The notes beneath the pieces are model-generated. The model was given only the letters and a program-made list of their open reading frames with translations. It did no database searches and was not told where the DNA came from. DNA of 53,033 nucleotides from an uncultured Clostridia bacterium (GTDB taxonomy: Bacteria; Bacillota; Clostridia; Lachnospirales; Anaerotignaceae), in NCBI GenBank assembly GCA_944377425.1, contig CALWEX010000044.1:1-53033 (forward strand), in the 5' to 3' direction. Below, in pieces: positions 17,018 to 25,328 of the stretch; position 1 is the stretch's first letter; the number at the start of each line of letters is the position of its first letter. Both the position numbers and the translations under genes were made by a program.

Positions 17018-18409
17018 ATGGAAGACAATACAATACTTAATTATGGAAAAAGTCCAGCACATACAGTTTTTAAACTTTCATGGCCGGCCATAGCGGAGCA
17101 GTTTCTTATATGCCTTGTATCCCTTGCAGATATGGCCATGGTAGGCTCAATAGGCGCTTATGCCACAGCAGCAGTGGCTATTACAGCTTCTACAATATGG
17201 TTTATAAACGGATACAATACAGCTTTATGTGCCTCATTTATGTTTATAGTGGCGCATAACATAGGCAAAAACAGAATTAATGTAGTGCATCAAGCTGTAC
17301 GGCAGGCCATAACACTTTCAATACTTTCTGGTATAGTTATTTCTGTTGTATCTGTTGCTATATCCGGCAAACTCCCCCTTTGGCTTGGTGCTGAAGAAGA
17401 TGTTTATAAACCGGCTGCGGATTACTTTATGATAATAGGCACAAGCCTTGGCGCTGTAACGGTATCCACTGTAATTTCAGGCGTTATGCGTGCTGCCGGA
17501 AATACAAAACTTCCGCTTTTTGCCAATATTGGAGCTAATTTATTGAATGTAGCAGGAAATTATATTTTAATTTACCCAACAAGGCAAATTAACTTTTTTG
17601 GAAGCATTATTAATATGTACGGCGCAGGTTTAGGCGTTTGCGGTGCGGCTATATCTACAGCGGCAGCACATTTTGTTTTAGCTGTTTTCCTTTTAATTAT
17701 GCTCTACAAAAAGCCTACGCCGGTTAAAATAAGAATACGTGGGGACTACAGACTTACAAGGCGTATTTTTAAAGATGTATTCCGTATAGGAATACCTGTA
17801 TGTATTGAACGATGCTCTTTAAGCTTTGGGCATATTATATTAACAGCCATGATATCTGGCCTTGGCACAATAGCTCTTGCGGCGCACTATCTTACAGACC
17901 AGGCAGAAGGCATATTTTATCTTCCGTCTTACGGCCTTGCGGACTCAGCAACAGCCCTTGTAGGCCAGTCTTTAGGCGCAAAAAGAGAGGACTTGGCAGA
18001 CAAATTTGTATTTCTTGTATGCTTAATAAATATAATAGCCATAGCCATTATGTGCGTGCCTGTTTTTATATTCTCTAAAGAAGTAATAAGCCTTTTTACA
18101 AACGATATTGAGGTTATAAAACAAGGAACAGTAACTCTGCGCTTAGCAGCGGCATTTGAGGTATTTTTCAGTCTTTACATAGTAATAAGCGGTATATGCC
18201 GTGGTGCAGGAGATGTTAAAATTCCTCTTATAGCAGGTTTTGTTGGAATGTGGTTTATTCGCCTTGGAGCATGTTATTTACTTGCTTACAAATTTAATAT
18301 GGGTGTAGCCGGTATTTGGCTTGGAATAGGAATAGACACAGTATTCCGTGGACTTATATGTATATTCAGAGTTAAAAGCGGCAAATGGAAATACGCATAT
18401 AAACATTAA
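17018..18409 (+). CDS. MATE family efflux transporter
   Basis: This 463-residue integral membrane protein has about 12 hydrophobic segments in two homologous halves, the MATE layout. The early KLSWPAIAEQFLICLVSLADMAMVG and the second-half FRIGIPVCIERCSLSFG segments are the matching half starts. GALxxxAVAITAS-like and ALVGQSLGAKR patterns are typical. Such proteins export cationic drugs or metabolites in exchange for Na+ or H+; the substrate cannot be read from the sequence. It is transcribed alone between a regulated-looking promoter and a shared terminator. Confidence 0.9.
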   Translation: MEDNTILNYGKSPAHTVFKLSWPAIAEQFLICLVSLADMAMVGSIGAYATAAVAITASTIWFINGYNTALCASFMFIVAHNIGKNRINVVHQAVRQAITLSILSGIVISVVSVAISGKLPLWLGAEEDVYKPAADYFMIIGTSLGAVTVSTVISGVMRAAGNTKLPLFANIGANLLNVAGNYILIYPTRQINFFGSIINMYGAGLGVCGAAISTAAAHFVLAVFLLIMLYKKPTPVKIRIRGDYRLTRRIFKDVFRIGIPVCIERCSLSFGHIILTAMISGLGTIALAAHYLTDQAEGIFYLPSYGLADSATALVGQSLGAKREDLADKFVFLVCLINIIAIAIMCVPVFIFSKEVISLFTNDIEVIKQGTVTLRLAAAFEVFFSLYIVISGICRGAGDVKIPLIAGFVGMWFIRLGACYLLAYKFNMGVAGIWLGIGIDTVFRGLICIFRVKSGKWKYAYKH

Positions 18410-18416
18410 AAATAAA

Positions 18417-18463
18417 CAAAAAAACGGATTAAGACTTAAAACAAGTTTTAATCCGTTTTTTAT
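18417..18463. terminator. bidirectional terminator between convergent genes
   Basis: Stem AAAAAACGGATTAA / TTAATCCGTTTTTT with an inner ACTT/AAGT extension; A and T runs on both sides serve the MATE gene and the transaldolase-family gene. Confidence 0.9.
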
Positions 18464-18481
18464 TTGAACTAGTTATAAAAT

Positions 18482-19195
18482 TTATAAAATAGTAAAACCA
18501 AGGCTCTTTATATCGTTTGCAAAAGCCATTACACCATTATGTGTAAGCTCTGTTAAATCCATTTTATAGTCTTTGAATTTTGATATTACACCATCAGGAA
18601 CAGTTATAATATCACAGCCGCACTCTTGAGCTTCTATTATATTATAAAACTCACGGCAGCTTGCCCACAGAACTTTTATGTCTTTATTCTTTTGGGCATA
18701 AAGGCAAGCTTCTTTAACCATAGGCTTAGGGTCTACGCCAACATCTGCCACACGACCTGCAAAAATGGAAATTATACACTTAACACCTGGGCAAATAGCA
18801 TCTATTACTTCTTTAGCCTGTACATCTGTCATAATAACTGTTGCGTTTACCTGTATATTTTTAGCTGTAAGGCGTTTAATAAGCTCTGTTGTTTTTTCGT
18901 ATTTTGTATTCATAAATGGTATTTTAACATACACATTTTCACCTAAAGCGCTTATTGCCTCTGCCTCTTTTTCCATTGTAGGCATATCATCGGCAAAAAC
19001 CTCAAAGGACACTGGCATATCAGGTATGGCCTTAACTACTTTTTTGGCAAAAGCCATATAATCAGTAACACCGGCTTTTTTCATAAGTGACGGATTAGTT
19101 GTAAAACCTGTTACAATACCACCTTTATAGTAGTTAACCATTTTTTCTATATCTGCGCCATCGGCATAAACAGCAATTTTTATATCGTTATTCAA
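18482..19195 (-). CDS. transaldolase/fructose-6-phosphate aldolase family protein
   Basis: This 237-residue protein belongs to the small transaldolase group. The Schiff-base lysine is Lys91 in VYVKIPF; TGFTTNPSLMKKAG (29-42) and the VNATVIMT segment are family hallmarks. It may exchange dihydroxyacetone units in the pentose phosphate pathway or act as an aldolase; the distinction needs active-site comparison. The start is TTG at 19195, with GGGGTGG 6 nt upstream; the nearby ATG is out of frame. It is monocistronic. Confidence 0.85.
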   Translation of the reverse strand: MNNDIKIAVYADGADIEKMVNYYKGGIVTGFTTNPSLMKKAGVTDYMAFAKKVVKAIPDMPVSFEVFADDMPTMEKEAEAISALGENVYVKIPFMNTKYEKTTELIKRLTAKNIQVNATVIMTDVQAKEVIDAICPGVKCIISIFAGRVADVGVDPKPMVKEACLYAQKNKDIKVLWASCREFYNIIEAQECGCDIITVPDGVISKFKDYKMDLTELTHNGVMAFANDIKSLGFTIL

Positions 19196-19292
19196 GCATT
19201 ACCACCCCGTTTAATGTTTTTTGTATTGAATTTTACCACCTAAAATTAAATTTGTCATTAAATACTCTTAAAAACAATATAAAATTATTTTG

Positions 19293-19328
19293 GAAAAAAC
19301 AAACCGGCTCATAAAGAGCCGGCTTGTT
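19293..19328 (-). terminator. terminator downstream of the SNF symporter-nfo unit
   Basis: Stem AACAAACCGGCTC (19298-19310) / GAGCCGGCTTGTT (19316-19328), one mismatch, followed on the minus strand by TTTGTTTTTT. It lies about 140 nt after the nfo stop; the intervening region holds no gene I can support. Confidence 0.8.
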
Positions 19329-19464
19329 CTAAGAAAGGTAAGTTATAAGTTATGAAATTTTTTAAGGAGTAGATTTTATGTTCCTCTGAACAATTATTAT
19401 TATGCCCTTAATTTGTGTCTTTCATATAAAGAAAATGTGAACATTATGTAAATCTTATTAAATA

Positions 19465-20295
19465 TTATTCAAAAGAACGCAAAAGCTTAATTTCTTCTGC
19501 ATAGCCTTCCAGCTCATTAGGCGTTTCAAGGCACATAGGCAGCGTATTCAGCCTGCTGTTTTTAACTATATTTTTAAATGCTTCAATGCCTATATTACCT
19601 TGGCCTATTTTCTGGTGCCTGTCTTTATGGCTTCCTAAAGTATTCATACTGTCATTAACATGCAGTGCCTTCAAACGGTTAAGGCCTATAACGGAATCAA
19701 ACTCGTTTAAAACACTGTCTAAATCATTAACTATGTCATATCCGCCATCGAAAACATGGCATGTATCCATGCAGACGCCTATTTTTATATTATTATCAAC
19801 CAAATCTATTATTTTTTTCAGTTCTTCAAAATTTCTGCCAACTTCCGTGCCTTTGCCAGCCATAGTTTCCAAAAGTATAGTTGATTTATGCTCCGGCTTT
19901 ACAGAGCGGTTTATAACATCGGCTATAAGTTTTATTCCTTCATCGCTTCCCTGTCCCACATGGCTTCCAGGGTGGAAATTATAATAAGCTTTTCCTTCCA
20001 AACAATCCAGCCTGTCCATATCGTCTTTCATTGTATTAAAAGCAAACTCCCTTACAGAAGCATCTTTTGAACATGGGTTAAGTGTGTAAGGCGCATGGGC
20101 AACAATAAAGCCAAAATTATTTTCATCAAGTATTTTCAAAAATTTTGCAACATCATCCATATCAATATCCTTGGCTTTACCGCCTCTTGGATTTCTTGTA
20201 AAAAACTGCAATGTATTGGCATTTATTGAAAGTGCCTCTTTTGCCATATTTTCAAAACCTTTGGATACCGAAAGATGACAACCCAAATACAACAT
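19465..20295 (-). CDS. nfo: endonuclease IV (AP endonuclease)
   Basis: Endonuclease IV cleaves the backbone 5' to abasic sites in base excision repair using three zinc ions. The 276-residue TIM barrel shows the conserved metal ligands in LGCHLSVSKG, VAHAPYTLN, NFHPGSH, LLETMAGKG, GVCMDTCHVF, LHVNDS and HQKIGQGNIG. These are in standard order and spacing. GGAGG precedes the ATG by 6 nt and the stop of the symporter gene lies 12 nt upstream, so both are probably on one transcript. Confidence 0.95.
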   Translation of the reverse strand: MLYLGCHLSVSKGFENMAKEALSINANTLQFFTRNPRGGKAKDIDMDDVAKFLKILDENNFGFIVAHAPYTLNPCSKDASVREFAFNTMKDDMDRLDCLEGKAYYNFHPGSHVGQGSDEGIKLIADVINRSVKPEHKSTILLETMAGKGTEVGRNFEELKKIIDLVDNNIKIGVCMDTCHVFDGGYDIVNDLDSVLNEFDSVIGLNRLKALHVNDSMNTLGSHKDRHQKIGQGNIGIEAFKNIVKNSRLNTLPMCLETPNELEGYAEEIKLLRSFE

Positions 20296-20307
20296 ATTTA
20301 TCCTCCT

Positions 20308-21690
20308 TTAACTTACGGAAACGCCGAAAAACATTCCGCACACAAATATAACAAACACACATATAGGCGCAATATATCTTATTGTAAAAAGCCAATAATT
20401 TTTGAATCTAAAGCCGTTTTTAGCTCCGCTTTCTATTTCTTTTAAGGCGTTTTCCTTTTTCCAAACAAAACCAGCAAAAACACAGCTTAAAAATGCACCT
20501 ATTGGTATAGTAAATCTATCAGTAAAAAGCTCTATAAAATCTCCAAAGCTTACAAGCCTTAATCCGTCGCTTACGTCAAACCACAATGCTTTTACAGGCA
20601 GGTAAATCTGAGAGAGTGTGTATAAAGCACCAACAATAAGCATTATAGCAGAAAGAGCGGCAGTTGTCTTTTTTCTTTCAAATTTAAGCTCGTTTTCGGC
20701 AAATACAAGGACTGTTTCAAATATGGATATTTCAGATGTAACAGCGGCAAAAAACAAAAGCAGATAAAAAAGAGCTCCAAATAAAGAACCAAATGGCATA
20801 CTTTCAAAAACTCCGGCCAGAGAAATAAAAACAAAGCTGCCGCCGCTTCCTGCTGGAGTATTTGCTGCAAAAACCGCCGGAATTATAATAAAAGCCGCCG
20901 CAATAGCTACAGCCGTATCAAAAAGGCATATAAAAGCCGTATCCTTAGGTATGTTGCAGTCTTTTTTTAAATAAGCTCCGTAAGTTATCATTATTCCAAG
21001 ACCTACCGAAAGGGAATAAAAAGCCTGTCCCAAAGCCGATAAAAGACCAGAAAAACCGAATTTTGTTGTATCAAATGAAAGCATGTATTCTACTCCCTCT
21101 AAAGCTCCCGGCAGTGTAACTGACCGCACAAGAAGCACTATAAGCAATACCATAAAAAGCGGCATAACATAAAAACTGAATTTTTCTATACCACCAGAAA
21201 CGCCTTTAAGTATTACAAATATACACACGCCTAAAAATAGTGCAGGATAAAAAACAGCACTTAAAAATGGAAAACCATTTGCACCAAGCATGTTATAAAA
21301 AAATGTGTCAGGAGCTGAAAACAGTTTTGCACTTTCAAACAAATAAGCTACAAAATACCGCATTACCCAGCCGCCCAGCTGTATATAATAGCAAGACACC
21401 AAAAAGCCTGTTACAACACCAAAATATCCAGCAACAGCCCACTTTTTATTAATACTTTTATATGCGGCAACAGCATTTTTGCCTGTATATCTGCCTAAAG
21501 ATGTTTCCATTATCATAAGAGGAGCGCCTAAAAATATTACTATTAAAATATAAACAATCAAATAAATACCGCCGCCGCCTTCATATGCCCTTGCCGGAAA
21601 TTTCCATATATTGCCTAAGCCTGCCGCCGAGCCTGCTGATGCCAGTATAAAGCCTATGCTTGATGACCACTGCTGTTTTTTGTTTTCCAT
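20308..21690 (-). CDS. sodium-dependent symporter of the neurotransmitter:sodium symporter (SNF) family
   Basis: A 460-residue membrane protein with about 11-12 hydrophobic segments. The first segment, WSSSIGFILASAGSAAGLGNIWKFPARAYEGGGG, carries the unwound TM1 motif that forms the Na+ and substrate site in LeuT-type transporters. LGAPLMIMETSLGRY and the FDTAVAIAAAFIIIPAVFA region (TM7) are also typical. It probably imports amino acids with sodium; substrate unknown. It is cotranscribed with nfo and divergent from the MBL-fold gene. Confidence 0.9.
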   Translation of the reverse strand: MENKKQQWSSSIGFILASAGSAAGLGNIWKFPARAYEGGGGIYLIVYILIVIFLGAPLMIMETSLGRYTGKNAVAAYKSINKKWAVAGYFGVVTGFLVSCYYIQLGGWVMRYFVAYLFESAKLFSAPDTFFYNMLGANGFPFLSAVFYPALFLGVCIFVILKGVSGGIEKFSFYVMPLFMVLLIVLLVRSVTLPGALEGVEYMLSFDTTKFGFSGLLSALGQAFYSLSVGLGIMITYGAYLKKDCNIPKDTAFICLFDTAVAIAAAFIIIPAVFAANTPAGSGGSFVFISLAGVFESMPFGSLFGALFYLLLFFAAVTSEISIFETVLVFAENELKFERKKTTAALSAIMLIVGALYTLSQIYLPVKALWFDVSDGLRLVSFGDFIELFTDRFTIPIGAFLSCVFAGFVWKKENALKEIESGAKNGFRFKNYWLFTIRYIAPICVFVIFVCGMFFGVSVS

Positions 21691-21821
21691 ATTTAAAACC
21701 CCTTTTTATAACCTTATTACGATTTGAAACATAAACATAATCTCAATAAAAAATTATTTCTCATTGACTAAAAATGTGCTAAAATAGTTAAGATAATTTT
21801 CATTTTTGAAAGGACATGCTT

Positions 21822-22808
21822 ATGTACGAGAAAGTATATTCAAATCCGGAAATTTATAATATTTATGTTCCGCTTCCAAATAATCCACTTAAAAACCTTA
21901 ACTGCTATGTAGTTAAAACACCGGAAAAGAACCTTATTATAGATACGGGTTTTAATTTAAAAGAATGCTATGATGCTTTAAGCACAGGACTTAAGGAGCT
22001 TGATATTGATATTTCAAAAAGCGAAATGTTCCTTACTCACCTGCATTCAGACCACACAGGCCTTGCGCCTTTTATAATGAACAGCGACTCAGTTATTTAT
22101 ATGAGTAAAATTGATTATGAGCATTTAAACAACGAATCGCCGGAATATTCTTGGGATGCTCTATACCGTAAATTTATGTCTGAAGGCTTTCCTAAAGAAG
22201 CAATTCAAAATTTACATAAATCAAATCCGGCTGAAGCTTTCGCACCTGAAAAAGGCTTTAAGGCTGTTACTGTTAACGATGGCGATAAAATAACAATAGG
22301 CGATTATGAGTTTACATGTGTATTTACGCCAGGCCACACACCAGGGCATATGTGCCTTTATTTAGAAAGTGAAAAGCTTATGTTTTTAGGTGACCATGTA
22401 CTTTTTGACATAACCCCTAACATTACATTTTGGACAGGCGTAAGAGATTCACTTAAGGACTACATACAAAGCCTTAATAAAGTTAAAAACCTTGATGTGC
22501 GTACAGCTCTTCCAGCGCACCGTACAAACAGCAAAGACTTTTATGTGCGTATTGACGAAATAATACAGCACCATAACCAAAGGCTTGACGAGTGTTTTAA
22601 CATAGTTAAAAATTCTCCTGGCATGAATGCCTATGATATAGCCGGATTTATGAAATGGTCTATGCGCGGAAGAAATTGGCAGGAATTTCCTATGCATCAA
22701 AAATGGTTTGCCGTTGGTGAGTGTATAGCTCACTTAGATTACCTTAGATACACTAATAAAATTTACAGGCGGTTTGAAAACGGCATATACTGTTATTATG
22801 CCTTTTAA
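21822..22808 (+). CDS. MBL-fold metallo-hydrolase
   Basis: The 328-residue protein has the metallo-beta-lactamase fold: THLHSDH (72-78) provides the two-metal ligands His73, His75, Asp77 and His78, TPGHTPGH (169-176) the next His, GDH (190-192) the bridging Asp and PAHR the last His. The C-terminal third (about 240-328) is a helical domain with WSMRGRNW and a wing-like ending, as in multi-domain MBL proteins of Clostridia. The substrate, perhaps a thioester or lactone, is unknown. The start is the ATG at 21822: AAAGGA at 21809-21814 is 7 nt upstream, whereas the ATG at 21816 is too close. Confidence 0.85.
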   Translation: MYEKVYSNPEIYNIYVPLPNNPLKNLNCYVVKTPEKNLIIDTGFNLKECYDALSTGLKELDIDISKSEMFLTHLHSDHTGLAPFIMNSDSVIYMSKIDYEHLNNESPEYSWDALYRKFMSEGFPKEAIQNLHKSNPAEAFAPEKGFKAVTVNDGDKITIGDYEFTCVFTPGHTPGHMCLYLESEKLMFLGDHVLFDITPNITFWTGVRDSLKDYIQSLNKVKNLDVRTALPAHRTNSKDFYVRIDEIIQHHNQRLDECFNIVKNSPGMNAYDIAGFMKWSMRGRNWQEFPMHQKWFAVGECIAHLDYLRYTNKIYRRFENGIYCYYAF

Positions 22809-22830
22809 TAAATAAAATATTATAAAAACA

Positions 22831-22876
22831 AAAAAGCACGAAATTATCTGGTTTTACAAATAATTTCGTGCTTTAT
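22831..22876. terminator. bidirectional terminator
   Basis: 15-bp perfect stem AAAGCACGAAATTAT (22833-22847) / ATAATTTCGTGCTTT (22860-22874) between convergent genes. Confidence 0.9.
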
Positions 22877-22898
22877 TACTGTTTATAAATTTTTATAT

Positions 22899-24158
22899 TT
22901 AGTCTTCTTCTTCCTCAGGGCTGTAGTTTTCGTCTACTTTAACATCAGCTTCATAAATACGCCTTGAGTTTGCTTTTGTAACTGTTACTGTAAGCTGTTT
23001 ATACACAAAGCTGTCGCCTACTTTAGGGAAACGGTTCATCTCCTCAGTTATCCAGCCGCCTACTGTACTGCTTTCAAACTCGTTTTTCATATCAAACAAG
23101 TCAAAAAAGTCATCAAGGTCGGCACTTCCTAAAACACGGTACTCATTTTCACCTGTTTTAATAAAGTCCTCAACAATCTCGTCGTGCTCGTCCCAAATTT
23201 CGCCTACAAGTTCTTCCAGTATATCCTCAAGTGTAACTATGCCCACAGTACCGCCATACTCATCGGTAATTACAGCTATATGTGTTTTGTTTGTCTGTAA
23301 TTTCTGAAGAAGCTCCGAAATTTTCATGTTAGGTATTACATAAAGGGGCTTACTCATTATGTCTTTTATATTGCCTTTGAATTTGTTTGAGTTATAAAAG
23401 TCTTTCTGATTAATAACGCCTATTATGTTATCTATTGTATCTCTGTAAACAGGAAGCCTTGTAAAATTGCTTTCGCAGAAAACTCTGTCTATTTCTTCCC
23501 TGCTGTCGTTTTCGTCAACAGCCACTACATCAACCCTCGGCGTATGCACATCAGAAACCTGTATATCATTAAACTCGATAGCGTTTCTTATAAGTTCGCC
23601 TTCCTCATCGTTTATGCCGCCGTCATCCTGCGCTTCTTCAACCATTGTAAGAAGTTCTTCTTCTGTAAGGCCTCTGTTTTCATCATTTTTAAACACTTTG
23701 GAAATAAGGTTCTTCCAAGATGAGAAAACAAAGTTAATCGGCGAAAGAATAATGCAGAGCACCTTTACAAAAGGCACAACTGCCATAGCAAATTTTTCAG
23801 GAAAATCTTTAGCTATGCTTTTAGGCGTAATTTCACCGAATATAAGCACAACTATAGTCGTTACAACTGTTGAAATAGTCGCACCGTTTTTAGGAAAATA
23901 CACCAAAAACAATACGGTAGCCACAGATGAGGCTGTAATATTAACAATATTGTTTCCGATTAATATAGTTGAAATAAGCTTGTCGTACTTTTCGTTTAAT
24001 TCAAGCACAGCTACAGCTTTTTTATTGCCGTTATTGGCCATGTTTTTCATTCGTATTTTGTTAATAGATGAAAAAGCCGTTTCTGTAGCCGAGAAAAACG
24101 CAGAAAACATAATAAGAATAACAAGAAAAATAATTTGGCCTAAATTGTCTCCGTCCAT
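22899..24158 (-). CDS. CorC/HlyC family membrane protein (DUF21-CBS-CorC)
   Basis: Domain order is an N-terminal DUF21 membrane domain (about residues 5-185, three to four segments, with SAFFSATETAFSS and NIVNITASS), a CBS pair (about 200-330) and a C-terminal CorC/transporter-associated domain with VGGWITEEMNRFP. Related proteins mediate Mg2+ or other cation export and CBS domains sense ATP-Mg. The longest frame begins with TTG within the leader; I choose the ATG at 24158 (MDGDNLG). AGGGGG at 24171-24176 is 12 nt upstream, rather far. A short overlapping frame (MSKWTETI, 24166-24140) fits that ribosome site better and might influence translation. Confidence 0.85.
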   Translation of the reverse strand: MDGDNLGQIIFLVILIMFSAFFSATETAFSSINKIRMKNMANNGNKKAVAVLELNEKYDKLISTILIGNNIVNITASSVATVLFLVYFPKNGATISTVVTTIVVLIFGEITPKSIAKDFPEKFAMAVVPFVKVLCIILSPINFVFSSWKNLISKVFKNDENRGLTEEELLTMVEEAQDDGGINDEEGELIRNAIEFNDIQVSDVHTPRVDVVAVDENDSREEIDRVFCESNFTRLPVYRDTIDNIIGVINQKDFYNSNKFKGNIKDIMSKPLYVIPNMKISELLQKLQTNKTHIAVITDEYGGTVGIVTLEDILEELVGEIWDEHDEIVEDFIKTGENEYRVLGSADLDDFFDLFDMKNEFESSTVGGWITEEMNRFPKVGDSFVYKQLTVTVTKANSRRIYEADVKVDENYSPEEEED

Positions 24159-24199
24159 TTGGACATAATTCCCCCTAAACAATACTAAAATTAATTACA

Positions 24200-24289
24200 A
24201 CAACGCCAAAGCCTTTTTTGGCCTGGCAATAATGGTTTTACATTTAAAGCGGCATTGTACCGTTAAAAAATACAGTATTTCCATTATTG
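24200..24289 (-). promoter_or_regulatory. structured 5' leader of the CorC-type gene
   Basis: The predicted transcript starts near 24289, right at CAATAATGG, whose perfect 9-nt complement CCATTATTG ends at 24227. The enclosed 45 nt contain two small hairpins (AAATA/TATTT and CGG/CCG), giving a three-way-junction layout. A second hairpin follows (GCCAGGCC-AAAAAA-GGCTTTGGC). There is no terminator. It does not look like any riboswitch class I can recall, including the Mg2+ M-box or yybP-ykoY. Confidence 0.45.
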
Positions 24290-24295
24290 TTTTAC

Positions 24296-24324
24296 ATCAT
24301 AGCAAACATAAACAGATATGTCAA
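24296..24324 (-). promoter_or_regulatory. sigma-A promoter of the CorC-type gene
   Basis: On the minus strand: TTGACA (24324-24319), 17-nt spacer, TATGAT (24301-24296). The start site would be near 24289, giving a leader of about 130 nt. Confidence 0.8.
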
Positions 24325-24466
24325 CACGGCTTTTAATCCCAAAACCGCCGCTTAAACACAAAACCCTTTAAAATGCGCAGTTTTAAACCATGCTATGGTA
24401 TTTTATAATTATAATCTAATTTTACCCATAAGCTATATAAGTATTTAATAAAATACTTGTATTTAG

Positions 24467-24495
24467 TTGAAAATTTTTATATGAATTGCTATAAT
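24467..24495 (+). promoter_or_regulatory. sigma-A promoter of the tandem coaX genes
   Basis: TTGAAA (24467-24472), 17-nt spacer, perfect TATAAT (24490-24495), 46 nt before the first ATG. The 24325-24466 stretch to its left is AT-rich and shows nothing else. Confidence 0.85.
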
Positions 24496-24541
24496 AAATC
24501 GAAATTTATACTACCTGCCGGTAATAAGGAGGCACAAAACC

Positions 24542-25327
24542 ATGCTTATGGCTTTAGATGTAAGCAATACAAACATTGAAATAGGCATTCTTGACGGCTA
24601 CGACATAAAAGCCAGATTCAAAATGTCTACAAACACTACTCAGACATCAGATGAGATAGGCAACATTATTTATAAATTCTGTGCTTTTGAAAATGTTGAC
24701 ATATCAAAGCTTGAAAATATAATCATTTCTTCTGTAGTGCCAAACATAATGTACTCACTTACCCACGGCCTTAAAAAATATTTCTGCATAGAGCCTATGG
24801 TGATTAATTCCAATATAAAAACTGGCATAACTCTTGATATGGAGTATCCTTCTCAGCTTGGCAACAACCGCCTTGTAAATCTTGCGGCGGCATACCATTT
24901 TTACGGCGGCCCGGCTATAGTTATAGACTACTCCACAGCCACCACATTTGATGTGCTTGATAAAAACGGCTGTTTTATTACAGGCATTACTGCGCCAGGT
25001 ATTGATATATGCGCTTCGGCACTTTACAAAAAAACCGCTCAGCTGCCTAAAATAGAGCTTAAAAAACCTGACAGCATTTACTGCCGCAATATGGTACAGT
25101 GCATACAGGCCGGTATATACTACGGCCATGTAGGCGAAACAAGGTATATAGTAAACCGCATTAAAAAAGAGCTTGGCTACAGTGATGTTAAAATTATAGC
25201 TACCGGCGGCTTTGCCAGAAGCATAGACTGTGCTAATCACTTTTTTACATATTACGACCCGTATCTTTCATTTAAAGGCATGCGCCTTTTATACGACATG
25301 AATAAAAACGAAAGTGAGGGAAAATAA
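24542..25327 (+). CDS. type III pantothenate kinase paralog, catalytic residues replaced
   Basis: This 261-residue protein aligns without gaps to the adjacent CoaX over its first 140 residues and shares the CoaX/Baf fold. It deviates at three signature positions. The first ATP-binding loop reads DVSNTN (Gly8 replaced by Ser). The GxDR motif with the catalytic aspartate reads GNNR (107-110, Asn109 for Asp). The second phosphate loop reads DYSTATTFD (129-137, Ser131 for Gly). Other folds and motifs, such as TSDEIG, VVPNIMYSLTH and TAQLPK, are kept. It is therefore probably inactive as a kinase or has another role, for example as a partner of the active paralog, since type III enzymes build the active site across a dimer. 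AAGGAGG is 9 nt upstream. The next gene starts 1 nt after its stop. Confidence 0.88.
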   Translation: MLMALDVSNTNIEIGILDGYDIKARFKMSTNTTQTSDEIGNIIYKFCAFENVDISKLENIIISSVVPNIMYSLTHGLKKYFCIEPMVINSNIKTGITLDMEYPSQLGNNRLVNLAAAYHFYGGPAIVIDYSTATTFDVLDKNGCFITGITAPGIDICASALYKKTAQLPKIELKKPDSIYCRNMVQCIQAGIYYGHVGETRYIVNRIKKELGYSDVKIIATGGFARSIDCANHFFTYYDPYLSFKGMRLLYDMNKNESEGK

Positions 25328-25328
25328 T

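Noticed and set aside
19350-19390. Two tiny coupled plus-strand frames with ribosome-like sites (MKFFKE then MFL) between the transaldolase-family gene and nfo
   Set aside because: They lie in the 3' untranslated region of minus-strand genes, next to that unit's terminator, and have no plus-strand promoter; the ribosome-like AAGGAG is easily chance.
24140-24166. Eight-codon frame MSKWTETI overlapping the start of the CorC-type gene
   Set aside because: Not listed as a gene because it is too short; it is mentioned only because its ribosome site spacing is better than that of the main start.
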